From NCBI GenBank assembly GCA_035063885.1, contig JAPSFM010000008.1:37540-101539 (forward strand): a stretch of DNA of 64,000 nt, in the 5' to 3' direction. The position numbers and the translations under genes were made by a program. This document shows, one piece after another, positions 17,052 through 24,786 of this stretch. Within the stretch, counting starts at the first letter, position 1, and each line of letters opens with the position of its first letter. This DNA is from CAADGY01 sp900696665. Lineage in GTDB: Bacteria; Acidobacteriota; Terriglobia; Bryobacterales; Bryobacteraceae. A model generated the notes under the pieces. That model was not told the origin of the DNA and did not search any database. It saw only the letters and a program-made list of their open reading frames with translations.

Positions 17052-17973
17052 GGAACACAGTATGGCACATCCCCGGAGCCGAACCGCTCCCTGGGAGGCG
17101 CCGGCGTGGAAAACCATTTTGAGTCTCTGCTGTGCAGTACTGTTGGGACTGGCGTTCATCGTGGCGGGCACCTGGAAGATCACGGACCCGCTTAGCGCCG
17201 CTGCACGCATGAGGGAGGCGCTGCTGCCCGCGTGGCTCAGCCTGCCTGCAGCCCTTTCGCTTGGCATCTCGGAGACGTTCGCCGGCGTTCTGCTGCTGGT
17301 ACCGCGTTACCGGCGCTGGGGCGCCTGGCTTACCGGGTTGCTTCTGATTGCGTTCCTCGGTTATTTCGCCATCAATTACAGCGCTCTGCGCGGCGAGGAA
17401 TGTAATTGTTTTCCGTGGATCAAACGGACCGTGGGCCCGGCGTTCATCATCGGAGATCTGGTAATGCTCGCGATGACCTGGTTTGCTTGGGTATGGGCAC
17501 GCCGGCCGGAATCAAAACGTGGAGCTGCCATTATTCTGACGGCCGTCTGCGTGTTCGCCGGGGTCTCTTATGGAATGACGGTCGCGAGAGAAAGTGGAAT
17601 TCGCGCCCCATCCTCTATCCAGGTGGCTGGTCAGCCGGTGGCACTGGACGATGGGCGCTTCTTTCTTTATTTCTTCGATCCGGAATGCTCACACTGTGTC
17701 TTCGCGGCAAGGGAGATGTCCGGTTACCACTGGCGTGACACGCGCATCATTGCAATAGCCACGGCAATGCCTCAGTTCGCCGATCAGTTCTTGGCTTCCA
17801 CCGGACTCAAGGCCAATCTGTCAACGGATGTTGAGAAGTTGCGCGAGACATTCCGGTTCGCCAGCACTCCTTATGGGGTGGCTTTGGAAAACGGCAGGCA
17901 AAAGGCCGCCTTCCCACATTTCGAAGGGACCGAACCGGAGAACTCCCTGCGCGAGCTTGGATTCATCGAATAA
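17041..17973 (+). CDS. MauE/DoxX-like redox membrane protein with C-terminal CxxC domain
   Basis: The protein has about 310 residues. Starts at 17041, 17050 and 17062 are all possible; 17041 has a weak AGGG upstream. Four transmembrane helices (residues ~20-190) form a MauE/DoxX-type domain with 'LGLAFIVAGTWKITDP' and the cysteine loop 'EECNCFPWI'. Another helix follows, then a periplasmic thioredoxin-like portion with 'FFDPECSHCVFAAREMSG' (CSHC). MauE-type proteins maintain or form disulfides on exported partners. The pairing of membrane and thioredoxin-like parts suggests transmembrane thiol-disulfide exchange; the partner is unknown. Confidence 0.75.
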   Translation: MRSMEHSMAHPRSRTAPWEAPAWKTILSLCCAVLLGLAFIVAGTWKITDPLSAAARMREALLPAWLSLPAALSLGISETFAGVLLLVPRYRRWGAWLTGLLLIAFLGYFAINYSALRGEECNCFPWIKRTVGPAFIIGDLVMLAMTWFAWVWARRPESKRGAAIILTAVCVFAGVSYGMTVARESGIRAPSSIQVAGQPVALDDGRFFLYFFDPECSHCVFAAREMSGYHWRDTRIIAIATAMPQFADQFLASTGLKANLSTDVEKLRETFRFASTPYGVALENGRQKAAFPHFEGTEPENSLRELGFIE

Positions 17974-18004
17974 CCATGCCCGCGCGACCCCGGAGAATCA
18001 AATA

Positions 18005-18499
18005 ATGATACAAGCTGCCGTGCTCACAATCAGCGATTCGGTGCATCGCGGCTCAAGGTTGGATTTATCGGGACCAGCCGTGAGAGAACGCCTGGAGCAA
18101 CTCGGCTGGTCCGTTGCGGCAAATGAAGTGCTGCCGGACGAGGCCGACGCCATTGCCGGACGCCTGGCCACGCTGGCGGACGGAAATCAGTTATCCGCCA
18201 TCTTCACGACAGGCGGCACGGGCATCGCCCCGCGAGATGTCACGCCGGAGGCCACACGCCGGGTCACCGATCGGGAAATCCCCGGACTCGGTGAGTTGAT
18301 GCGTTTTGAAGGCCGCAAGTCCACGCCCCTGGCTGCTTTGTCGCGCAGTTTCGCCGGCACGCGTGGGCGCGTGCTAATTGTAAATTTACCGGGTTCGCCA
18401 CAGGGTGCAGTTGAATCTCTGAACGCCATCGTCGACCTGGTGCCGCACATTCTAGAACTTCTGCGCGGTCAAACGGACCATTCCGGTATTCGAAACTGA
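18005..18499 (+). CDS. MogA/MoaB-family molybdenum cofactor protein
   Basis: The protein has 164 residues from the ATG at 18005 with GGAG upstream; longer in-frame starts would begin inside the previous gene. Motifs are 'AVLTISDSVHRGSRLDLSG', 'AIFTTGGTGIAPRDVTPEA' and 'LIVNLPGSPQGAVESL', the molybdopterin-binding fold of MogA/MoaB. MogA adenylylates molybdopterin before molybdate insertion. This fits the two molybdenum hydroxylase loci in the window, although no moa/moe genes are adjacent. MogA and MoaB cannot be separated with confidence here. Confidence 0.9.
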   Translation: MIQAAVLTISDSVHRGSRLDLSGPAVRERLEQLGWSVAANEVLPDEADAIAGRLATLADGNQLSAIFTTGGTGIAPRDVTPEATRRVTDREIPGLGELMRFEGRKSTPLAALSRSFAGTRGRVLIVNLPGSPQGAVESLNAIVDLVPHILELLRGQTDHSGIRN

Positions 18500-18529
18500 A
18501 GCCGGTGAAAGGACGTCCTACGTTAAGCC

Positions 18530-19597
18530 ATGAATGTTTTCCGAGCAATTCTAGCTACTCTCCTGTGCTTCACTCTTTTTGCCCAAGAAGAGTTGCCCGA
18601 GAGAACTTTCACTGCAACTGTAAACGTGGTAGTGGTTCCAGTGACCATTACCGATGAGCAGGGGAACTATGTTGCTGGCCTTAAGCCGGAAGACTTCCGC
18701 TTATACGATAACAACAAGTTGCAGGACATTCGGGTGGAAGAGGCGGTTCAACCGATTTCGTTGGTTGTCGCCGTGCAAGCGAATCCGGACATGGCGGGCA
18801 TTCTGCCGATGGTTAAGCAGATCGGACCGGTCATCAGTCAACTCATCATCGGTCAGCATGGCGAAGCGGCGATTCTGGCTTATGACGGCAAAATCCGGAC
18901 CATGCAGGACTTTACAGCCGATTCGGATCAGATCGCTTCCGCCTTGCAGAAAATCAATCCCGGCAGCAGCATGAACCGTGTCAAGGATGCGGCGCGCGAA
19001 GCGGTCCGCATGCTTCGCAACCGCCCCGCCGGCAACCGCCGGGTGTTGCTGGTTATTGGCGAGACGCGTGACAAATCGAGTGAAGGCAACCTCCGCGAAA
19101 TCATGGCTGAGGTGCAGCTACACAACGTCAGTGTTTACACAGCTAATGTGAACCGCCTGGTGAGCACTCTTACCGGGAGGCCCGAAACGCCGCGGCCGAG
19201 CCCTTTTCCGGCCACCGCTTACAAAATTCCCGGCGGCGGTCCGCAAACGCCGGGGACCGTTGCCTCGCTGGGCCATGGCGGCACGCTGGGAAATTGGGTT
19301 CCGGTGTTCGTGGAAATCTTCCGGGACGTGAAGTCGATCTTCATTTCGAATCCGGCCGAGGTGTTCACGAAATACAGCGGCGGCAAAGAGTTCTCTTTCA
19401 TGAAGCAGCGGGACCTGGAACGGGCGCTCTCTGAAATCGGCAGCGAACTGCATAGCCAGTACATGATCAGCTACACGCCCGATAACAAATCAGAAGGCGG
19501 CTTCCACGAACTCAGGGTAAACGTGAGCCGCCCGCAGGCCGCCGGCTGGGATATCCGCTACCGGCCCGGCTACTGGATGGCGGCCGTACCACAATAG
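18530..19597 (+). CDS. VWFA-related acidobacterial protein (TIGR03436-like)
   Basis: The protein has 355 residues with a short signal peptide (FRAILATLLCFTLFAQE). The typical opening of the acidobacterial VWFA-related family is present: 'VPVTITDEQGNYVAGLKPED' and 'FRLYDNNKLQDIRVEE'. A VWA-like domain follows (residues ~75-210), in which the usual DxSxS metal site is replaced by 'VVAVQANPDMAG', so metal binding is doubtful. The C-terminal part ends in 'YMISYTPDNKSEGGFHELRV' and 'RPGYW', also family hallmarks. It is exported and its function is unknown. Confidence 0.88.
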   Translation: MNVFRAILATLLCFTLFAQEELPERTFTATVNVVVVPVTITDEQGNYVAGLKPEDFRLYDNNKLQDIRVEEAVQPISLVVAVQANPDMAGILPMVKQIGPVISQLIIGQHGEAAILAYDGKIRTMQDFTADSDQIASALQKINPGSSMNRVKDAAREAVRMLRNRPAGNRRVLLVIGETRDKSSEGNLREIMAEVQLHNVSVYTANVNRLVSTLTGRPETPRPSPFPATAYKIPGGGPQTPGTVASLGHGGTLGNWVPVFVEIFRDVKSIFISNPAEVFTKYSGGKEFSFMKQRDLERALSEIGSELHSQYMISYTPDNKSEGGFHELRVNVSRPQAAGWDIRYRPGYWMAAVPQ

Positions 19598-19617
19598 CCG
19601 CTCTCGCGGCGCAATGG

Positions 19618-20883
19618 TTACCGAGCTGCGCCCGTAGGCAAGCGTGTTGCAGTGTCCGGGAGGGATTCCGCACGCCGGAAAGAAATCCCGGCAAACGTCA
19701 CTACGCTTTGCTGATCGATGTTCCACTGATCGTAGTGAAGAAGCTCGCCTCGCGCATCCGGTACGGCGCGAAGAAATGTGTAGATTGGAGCCGATCCACA
19801 CCACTTGAGATCGTCTTGGTTTTCAGAGACCAGTTCCCAGAAACCCTCTGCGTTGCCTGTGTTCACTTGCTGGATGCGCTGAGCATCCCGCTGCTCAACC
19901 TCTAGCATCTTTCCTTCACGGGCGGCGGCGGAAAACTCATCTCCGTATCTCGGACCGATATGCGCCATATCGACACCCAATACCCAGAGCAGCCGGCCGC
20001 CTTCGACACTTCCCATCTCGCCGAGCGCATCCAAAAACTGCCTTACGCGATCATCTTTTTCGGGCAGTTGCCGGGCTTGGATGCTCTTTCCGAAGGATCC
20101 GCAAAGAATCGGGACTACTTTGACATCCGCACCGAAAAGGTGCTGGAGAAAGATCACCTGAAATTCAATGGAGTGCTCGAACGAGTGGCAGTAGTCCTCC
20201 ATGATAACGGCGTTGGGCGCACTTGCCGCCAGACGGTCTACCAGACGCGTGTCCGTGATGGCAGTCCCTATCGGTGTGGAAAAGGACTTGCGCGTCAACC
20301 CGAACTGGTCCGGCTCGCCGTAATGCGATGTGCCAAGAATGACAAAGGTGCGGTCGCGATAAGATGGAGCAAGCGCGCGATAGGCAGCCTGGTAAGACCG
20401 CCATCCTCCCTCCAGGCTCACGTGTGGCGCCGCGATCGCAACCAGCGAGTCCGTGGACGCACCCTCGGGTTCCACCCCCATGTAACGGTCCATGGTCTCG
20501 CGGAGAGCTTCCAGCTCATCGGGGTATGCCGAACCGGCATGTGTCGCCTGCCGGCACTCCGCTTCGACGAACTCACCGTGCCGCAGCTCCCGCAACTGCT
20601 CGCCCCGCTCGTCCTGTAGAAAACCCGCGCCGCTCAAGGCATCGGTAAGATGACTCACCACTTCGCTCACTGCAAGTTCGCCCGTAAGCCGCGCCAGTTC
20701 TTCTCTTACATCGAGGTCGCTATGCTGACCATCGTAGAGGTGTAAACATCTCACCAGCACCGGGGGGACGATGAGCGTCGTATCCGTGTAACGGAACGGA
20801 TCGCGTATCAGCAACCCTGGGCGGTCCGCCAGCGGTGACGGCGTGAAGTCCAGGTTCATTCTCAATGCGGGGAGCGTGGGCAT
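19618..20883 (-). CDS. MEMO-family protein (AmmeMemoRadiSam system protein B type)
   Basis: The protein has 421 residues. Residues ~125-400 match the MEMO fold, with the metal-site regions 'AIAAPHVSLEGGW', 'ILGTSHYGEPDQFG', 'FEHSIEFQVIFLQHL', 'GVDMAHIGPRYGD' and the cysteine in 'KWCGSAPIYTFL'. MEMO proteins are structurally related to nonhaem-iron dioxygenases, and bacterial copies often sit with AMMECR1 and a radical-SAM enzyme. Neither partner is adjacent here. The N-terminal ~110 residues contain 'DGQHSDLDVREELARLTGEL', which looks like a small helical PqqD- or winged-helix-like domain. It is divergent from the SDR gene. Confidence 0.88.
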   Translation of the reverse strand: MPTLPALRMNLDFTPSPLADRPGLLIRDPFRYTDTTLIVPPVLVRCLHLYDGQHSDLDVREELARLTGELAVSEVVSHLTDALSGAGFLQDERGEQLRELRHGEFVEAECRQATHAGSAYPDELEALRETMDRYMGVEPEGASTDSLVAIAAPHVSLEGGWRSYQAAYRALAPSYRDRTFVILGTSHYGEPDQFGLTRKSFSTPIGTAITDTRLVDRLAASAPNAVIMEDYCHSFEHSIEFQVIFLQHLFGADVKVVPILCGSFGKSIQARQLPEKDDRVRQFLDALGEMGSVEGGRLLWVLGVDMAHIGPRYGDEFSAAAREGKMLEVEQRDAQRIQQVNTGNAEGFWELVSENQDDLKWCGSAPIYTFLRAVPDARGELLHYDQWNIDQQSVVTFAGISFRRAESLPDTATRLPTGAAR

Positions 20884-20944
20884 CCATTCATGATACGAAA
20901 CGGTGTGCCGGCCATCGGCGCCCGTTGCGGCTTACACTGGCACT

Positions 20945-21637
20945 ATGGCTGAATTTGAGAATCGTGTGGTCGTCATCTCCGGAGCGACCGGAGGAGCGGG
21001 CCGGGTAATAACGGCTCGCTTCCTCGGCGAAGGTGCGACCGTTTTCGCCGTCGGGCACTCGCAAAACGAGCAGGCCGCGCCGGCGAACCTTATCCGCGTC
21101 AAAGCCGATCTGTTCACCCGGCAAGGCGCCCGGTCGGTCGTGGAAACGGCAATATCGAGAGCGGGAAGGATAGACGTCCTGGTACACCTGGTGGGCGGCT
21201 TCGCTGGTGGGCAATCCGTTGCAGAGGCCGGAACCGGGACTTGGGAGCACATGATGAACATCAACTTCTACGCAGCTCTGTTTCTGTTTGAAGCCGTGAT
21301 CCCGGAAATGATGAAACATCGCCGCGGGCGGATCATTGCAATGGGGTCTCGCACCGGCGTCGATCCGGTTGCTTCCCTCGGGCCTTACTCCGTGTCGAAA
21401 GCCGCCCTGCATGCTCTCGTCCGCGCAATCGCAGCCGAGGTCAAGGACGCCGGGATTACGTCGAATGCCGTGTTGCCGGGAGTCATCGATACCGCGGCAA
21501 ACCGGCAGGCGAATCCGGCTGCGGACCATACCATGTGGGTAACACCGGAGTCGATCGCAGAATTGATTTTGTGGCTCGCCTCGGACCGGGCCGGTGACGT
21601 CAATGGCGCGTTGATTCCAATCTACGGCCGCTCCTGA
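20945..21637 (+). CDS. SDR resembling quinonoid dihydropteridine reductase
   Basis: The protein has 230 residues from the ATG at 20945; an earlier in-frame start adds an implausible leader. NAD(P) binding: 'VVISGATGGAGRVITARFLG'. Catalytic Tyr/Lys: 'GPYSVSKAALHALVRAI'. Two segments resemble mammalian dihydropteridine reductase as I remember it: 'HLVGGFAGG' (VAGGWAGG in QDPR) and 'AVLPGVIDTAANRQANPAAD' (AVLP-x-LDT-x-x-NR-x-x-x-P-x-AD in QDPR). With a pterin-4a-carbinolamine dehydratase gene 36 bp downstream, recycling of a reduced pterin is the best hypothesis. It could still be a generic SDR. Confidence 0.7.
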   Translation: MAEFENRVVVISGATGGAGRVITARFLGEGATVFAVGHSQNEQAAPANLIRVKADLFTRQGARSVVETAISRAGRIDVLVHLVGGFAGGQSVAEAGTGTWEHMMNINFYAALFLFEAVIPEMMKHRRGRIIAMGSRTGVDPVASLGPYSVSKAALHALVRAIAAEVKDAGITSNAVLPGVIDTAANRQANPAADHTMWVTPESIAELILWLASDRAGDVNGALIPIYGRS

Positions 21638-21673
21638 CAAGACGAATCGAAGCACGATTAGTAGGATAAAAAT

Positions 21674-21973
21674 ATGCCAAGGCTGCCGAAGTTCGATGAC
21701 GTACAACTTCAAGCCGCGCTAGCCGAACTTCCCGGCTGGACCATTCGGGGCGGCAAGTTGCACCGCGAGTATCTTTTCCCCGATTTCGTTCACGCCTTCG
21801 GTTTTATGGCTACCGCAGCCATCGCGATCGAAGCGATGAACCATCACCCCGAGTGGTGTAACGTCTATAATCGCGTCACGGTAGAGTTGACTACGCACGA
21901 TTCCGGCGGAATAACGGAAAACGATCTGACGTTAGCCCGAAAGCTCGACGATTTAGCCCACAAACTGCAATGA
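21674..21973 (+). CDS. phhB: Pterin-4a-carbinolamine dehydratase
   Basis: The protein has 99 residues, normal for the family. The active-site signature 'MNHHPEWCNVYNRVTVELTT' is complete, including both histidines, the proline and the tryptophan, with 'HD' directly after. The enzyme dehydrates 4a-hydroxytetrahydrobiopterin formed by aromatic amino acid hydroxylases; some homologues act in molybdopterin or RuBisCO maturation instead. No hydroxylase lies in the window. It follows the DHPR-like SDR and overlaps the next gene by 4 bp (ATGA). Confidence 0.93.
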   Translation: MPRLPKFDDVQLQAALAELPGWTIRGGKLHREYLFPDFVHAFGFMATAAIAIEAMNHHPEWCNVYNRVTVELTTHDSGGITENDLTLARKLDDLAHKLQ

Positions 21974-24351
21974 AGAGACCCCGTTCGCATTCAACCACGG
22001 CGCGGTTAACCGGTGTGCCGCTGTATTTACTCGCAATTGTTCTTTGTACAGCCAGCTTGGCGCGTGCCACCCAAAGTACAGTTTTTAAGAGCGGTCCTGC
22101 CCTCGACGCCGTAATCGAACAAGCCATAGCCGAAGACCAGATCCCCGGCGCGGTGGTTTGGATCGGCCGCAAGGGAAAGGTCATCTACCGGAAGGCGTAC
22201 GGATTCAGGGCGTTGAAGCCACGCCGGGAGCGGATGACCCTGGATACAATTTTCGATGCCGCTTCCCTGACGAAGATCGTCGCGACCACGGCATCTGTGA
22301 TGAAGTTGTTCGAGGACGGCAAGATCCGGATGAACGATCCGGTGACGAAATACTTGCCCGAGTTCCAGGGCGGTAACAGTTCCATTACCGTCCGGCATCT
22401 GCTAACCCATTTTTCCGGGCTACGCCCGGATGTGGATCTCGAGCCGCGTTGGTCCGGTTATGAGACGGGTGTAAAGCTCGCCATGAAGGACATTCCCGTC
22501 GCGCCTCCGGGTGCACGCTTCATCTATAGCGACATCAATTTCATCCTGCTTGGAGAAATCGTGCATCAGATCAGCGGGCAAAAGTTGCCGGAGTTTGCGC
22601 GCCGGCACATCTTTCTGCCGCTGGGGATGAGGACCACAATGTTCCAGCCTCCGGCAAGGCTGCGGCCGAGAATAGCCCCCACCGAATTGGTGGACGGAGT
22701 GATTTTGAGAGGTGTGGTTCATGACCCGACCACAAGATATATGGGCGGCGTGGCGGGCCATGCGGGCCTGTTCACCACCGCCGAAGATCTGTCAAGATTC
22801 GCGGAGATGATGCTCGGCGGCGGCGAGCGCAACAACGTGCGAATCTTCAATCCGCTGGTCACCAAAAAATTCTCAACACCGCAATCGCCCGCGGACCAGC
22901 CGATCCTGCGAGGATTTGGGTTTGATATCGATTCACCTTTTTCTGGAAATCGCGGGGAATTGTTTCCCATCGGCTCTTACGGCCACACCGGGTTTACAGG
23001 GACCTCCCTCTGGATGGACCCCGTGAGTGACACGTATGTCATTCTGCTAGCCAACAGTGTACATCCCAGGCGGCGCCCCGCCATTACATCTCTACGCGCG
23101 CGCGTCGCGACCGTAGCTGCGGCCGGGTTGGGCATAGACCTTCCGGACGTGGCGCTGACGGGGTTCAATGAGACGATTGTCGGGGCTGGTACGCGCCGCA
23201 CGTTTGCGCGCAATGGAAAAACGGAGACCGGACTCGATGTGCTGATTCAGGAAAAGTTTGCGCCGCTCGCCGGGGTACGCGTCGGCTTGATTACCAACCA
23301 CACGGGCTTGAGCCTCGCCGGACAGCGCAATATCGACGCAATGGTGGCCGGCGGTGTAAACGTCGTGGCAATCTTTTCACCGGAGCATGGGATCGCCGGT
23401 AAGGAGGACCACGAGAATGTTGAAAATTCCACCGATGGCGCCACCGGAATTCCCATCTGGAGCTTGTATTCCGGTCCGAACCGGCGCCCCTCGGAGAAAA
23501 TGCTGGCAAACGTCGATGTATTGGTGTTCGATATACAGGATATCGGTGCGCGATTCTACACTTACATCTGCACAATGGTGAATGCTATGGAGGAAGCCGC
23601 GAAACACGGGCTTCCGTTTTATGTGCTCGACCGCCCCAACCCGATCACCGGGGTGCACGTGGAAGGGCCGATGCTCGATCCCGACCTTAAATCGTTCGTT
23701 GGGTGCATCGTTTTGCCGTTGCGGCACGGAATGACGGCCGGTGAAATGGCAAACATGGTGAACACGGAGCAGAAACTCGGAGTCAAATTACATGTTGTGG
23801 CCATGAAAGACTGGCAAAGGGGTGACTGGTTCGATGCCACCGGTCTGACCTGGGTGGATCCTTCGCCAAACATGCGCAGTCTCAACGCGGCATTGCTTTA
23901 TCCCGGAGTCGCCATGTTGGAGAGCCTGAGAAACTATTCCGTCGGGCGAGGCACAGATGCTCCATTCGAGCAGATTGGTGCGGAATGGATTCGAGGCCGC
24001 GAACTGGCTCAGCACCTGAATTCGCGATATATCCCTGGAGTCCGCATATATCCGACGCGATTCCAACCGTCAGCCTCGAACTATGCGGGACAGAGTATTG
24101 AAGGTGTCCGATTCGTTATCACGGACCGCACCGCCTTTGATAGCTATCGATTGGGATTGGAGATCGCCGCGGCCTTGGAGAAGCTCTTCCCGGGGAACAT
24201 TGCGTGGGAACGGACAGAACGCCTCATAGGGAACCGTGGCACAATTTCGGCTCTCCGTTCCGGCGCCGATCCTCGCAGCATCATCCAAAGCGAAGAGGAG
24301 GCGCTCCGCTCGTTCGTCGAGCGGAGAGAGAAATTCCTGATCTATCGCTGA
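21970..24351 (+). CDS. Beta-lactamase-fold serine hydrolase fused to NamZ-type (DUF1343) exo-muramidase
   Basis: The protein has 793 residues with an N-terminal hydrophobic signal (residues ~14-34). Residues ~42-400 form a class C beta-lactamase/S12 domain with S99-L-T-K102 ('FDAASLTKIVATTAS'), 'FIYSDINFILLGEI' and 'YGHTGFTGTSLWMDP' in the KTG position. Residues ~420-793 are a DUF1343 domain with 'GVRVGLITNHTGLSL', 'FSPEHGIAGKEDHENVENS', 'VFDIQDIGARFYTYI' and 'LDRPNPITG'. DUF1343 includes NamZ, which releases MurNAc from the non-reducing end of peptidoglycan fragments. One exported chain could thus trim the peptide and glycan parts of muropeptides. It starts within the stop of the PCD gene. 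Confidence 0.88.
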   Translation: MKRPRSHSTTARLTGVPLYLLAIVLCTASLARATQSTVFKSGPALDAVIEQAIAEDQIPGAVVWIGRKGKVIYRKAYGFRALKPRRERMTLDTIFDAASLTKIVATTASVMKLFEDGKIRMNDPVTKYLPEFQGGNSSITVRHLLTHFSGLRPDVDLEPRWSGYETGVKLAMKDIPVAPPGARFIYSDINFILLGEIVHQISGQKLPEFARRHIFLPLGMRTTMFQPPARLRPRIAPTELVDGVILRGVVHDPTTRYMGGVAGHAGLFTTAEDLSRFAEMMLGGGERNNVRIFNPLVTKKFSTPQSPADQPILRGFGFDIDSPFSGNRGELFPIGSYGHTGFTGTSLWMDPVSDTYVILLANSVHPRRRPAITSLRARVATVAAAGLGIDLPDVALTGFNETIVGAGTRRTFARNGKTETGLDVLIQEKFAPLAGVRVGLITNHTGLSLAGQRNIDAMVAGGVNVVAIFSPEHGIAGKEDHENVENSTDGATGIPIWSLYSGPNRRPSEKMLANVDVLVFDIQDIGARFYTYICTMVNAMEEAAKHGLPFYVLDRPNPITGVHVEGPMLDPDLKSFVGCIVLPLRHGMTAGEMANMVNTEQKLGVKLHVVAMKDWQRGDWFDATGLTWVDPSPNMRSLNAALLYPGVAMLESLRNYSVGRGTDAPFEQIGAEWIRGRELAQHLNSRYIPGVRIYPTRFQPSASNYAGQSIEGVRFVITDRTAFDSYRLGLEIAAALEKLFPGNIAWERTERLIGNRGTISALRSGADPRSIIQSEEEALRSFVERREKFLIYR

Positions 24352-24363
24352 ATTAAGGGATCA

Positions 24364-24585
24364 TCAGGCGACGGCAGCCTTGGTGGGAGCTGGATTTTTT
24401 GAGTTCGGCTCCCGCTTGTTCTTGCTTCCCGGTGGACGTCCGCGCCGTTTCACGGTGCTCATCCAGGCGGGAGGTCTTCCCCGCCGCTTACCCCGTCCGC
24501 GCGCCAGCCGTTCCAGGCTGAGTATCGCTTCCTCTAATTGCTCCCTTTCCTGACGCAACTCAGCCAGGATTTTCGTGACGTCCAT
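24364..24585 (-). CDS. Small coiled-coil AT-hook protein
   Basis: The protein has 73 residues, preceded by a strong GGAGG site. Residues 1-27 form an amphipathic helix ('ILAELRQEREQLEEAILSLE') able to dimerise. The basic C-terminal half has two AT-hook cores, 'KRRGRPPAW' and 'KRRGRPPGSK', followed by an alanine/lysine tail. This layout is that of a small minor-groove-binding nucleoid or regulatory protein. Two palindromes and a predicted promoter lie in its upstream region. The relation to H-NS-like proteins is functional guesswork. Confidence 0.75.
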   Translation of the reverse strand: MDVTKILAELRQEREQLEEAILSLERLARGRGKRRGRPPAWMSTVKRRGRPPGSKNKREPNSKNPAPTKAAVA

Positions 24586-24623
24586 AGATGTGCCTCCAGG
24601 AAATCTTTACCCGCCGCCTGTTC

Positions 24624-24639
24624 GTTCCGAATCCGGAAC
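24624..24639. repeat. 16-bp palindrome GTTCC-N6-GGAAC upstream of the AT-hook gene
   Basis: Perfect 5-bp arms lie in the predicted 5' leader of the AT-hook gene. It shares GTTCY-N6-RGAAC with a second copy at 24711-24726. It may be an operator; the binding protein is unknown. Confidence 0.4.
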
Positions 24640-24674
24640 AAAAGGTGAGTCAGCATGCGACAATGCCAAATGCT

Positions 24675-24703
24675 GTTTTACCCTATTTTTCATGTGAATT
24701 CAA
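24675..24703 (-). promoter_or_regulatory. Predicted promoter of the AT-hook gene
   Basis: Read on the minus strand, TTGAAT (24703-24698) and TAAAAC (24680-24675) are 17 bp apart. The predicted transcript start is near 24668, giving a leader of about 83 nt. The two palindromes lie on either side of this promoter. Confidence 0.35.
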
Positions 24704-24710
24704 TACCCCT

Positions 24711-24726
24711 GTTCTATTTTCAGAAC
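24711..24726. repeat. 16-bp palindrome GTTCT-N6-AGAAC
   Basis: The arms extend to 7 bp (CTGTTCT/AGAACAG, 24709-24728) with a 6-nt centre. It sits 8 bp upstream of the predicted -35 box of the AT-hook gene. See the related copy at 24624-24639. Confidence 0.45.
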
Positions 24727-24786
24727 AGATCACATCGTCGAGGTACTAGGAGGTCGCTACGGGGGACGTATAAAATTCTGTGCCGA

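Noticed and set aside
19960..20619. Long plus-strand open frame (219 codons) inside the MEMO gene
   Set aside because: It is fully antisense to a gene with strong motifs, and its composition is that of a G+C-rich shadow frame. The same applies to 3020-3817, 14261-15088, 20888-21712, 25707-26912 and 53295-54032.
24624..24726. LexA (SOS) boxes
   Set aside because: The spacing is GTTC-N8-GAAC, unlike the common LexA boxes CTGT-N8-ACAG or GAAC-N4-GTTC, and no SOS gene is adjacent.
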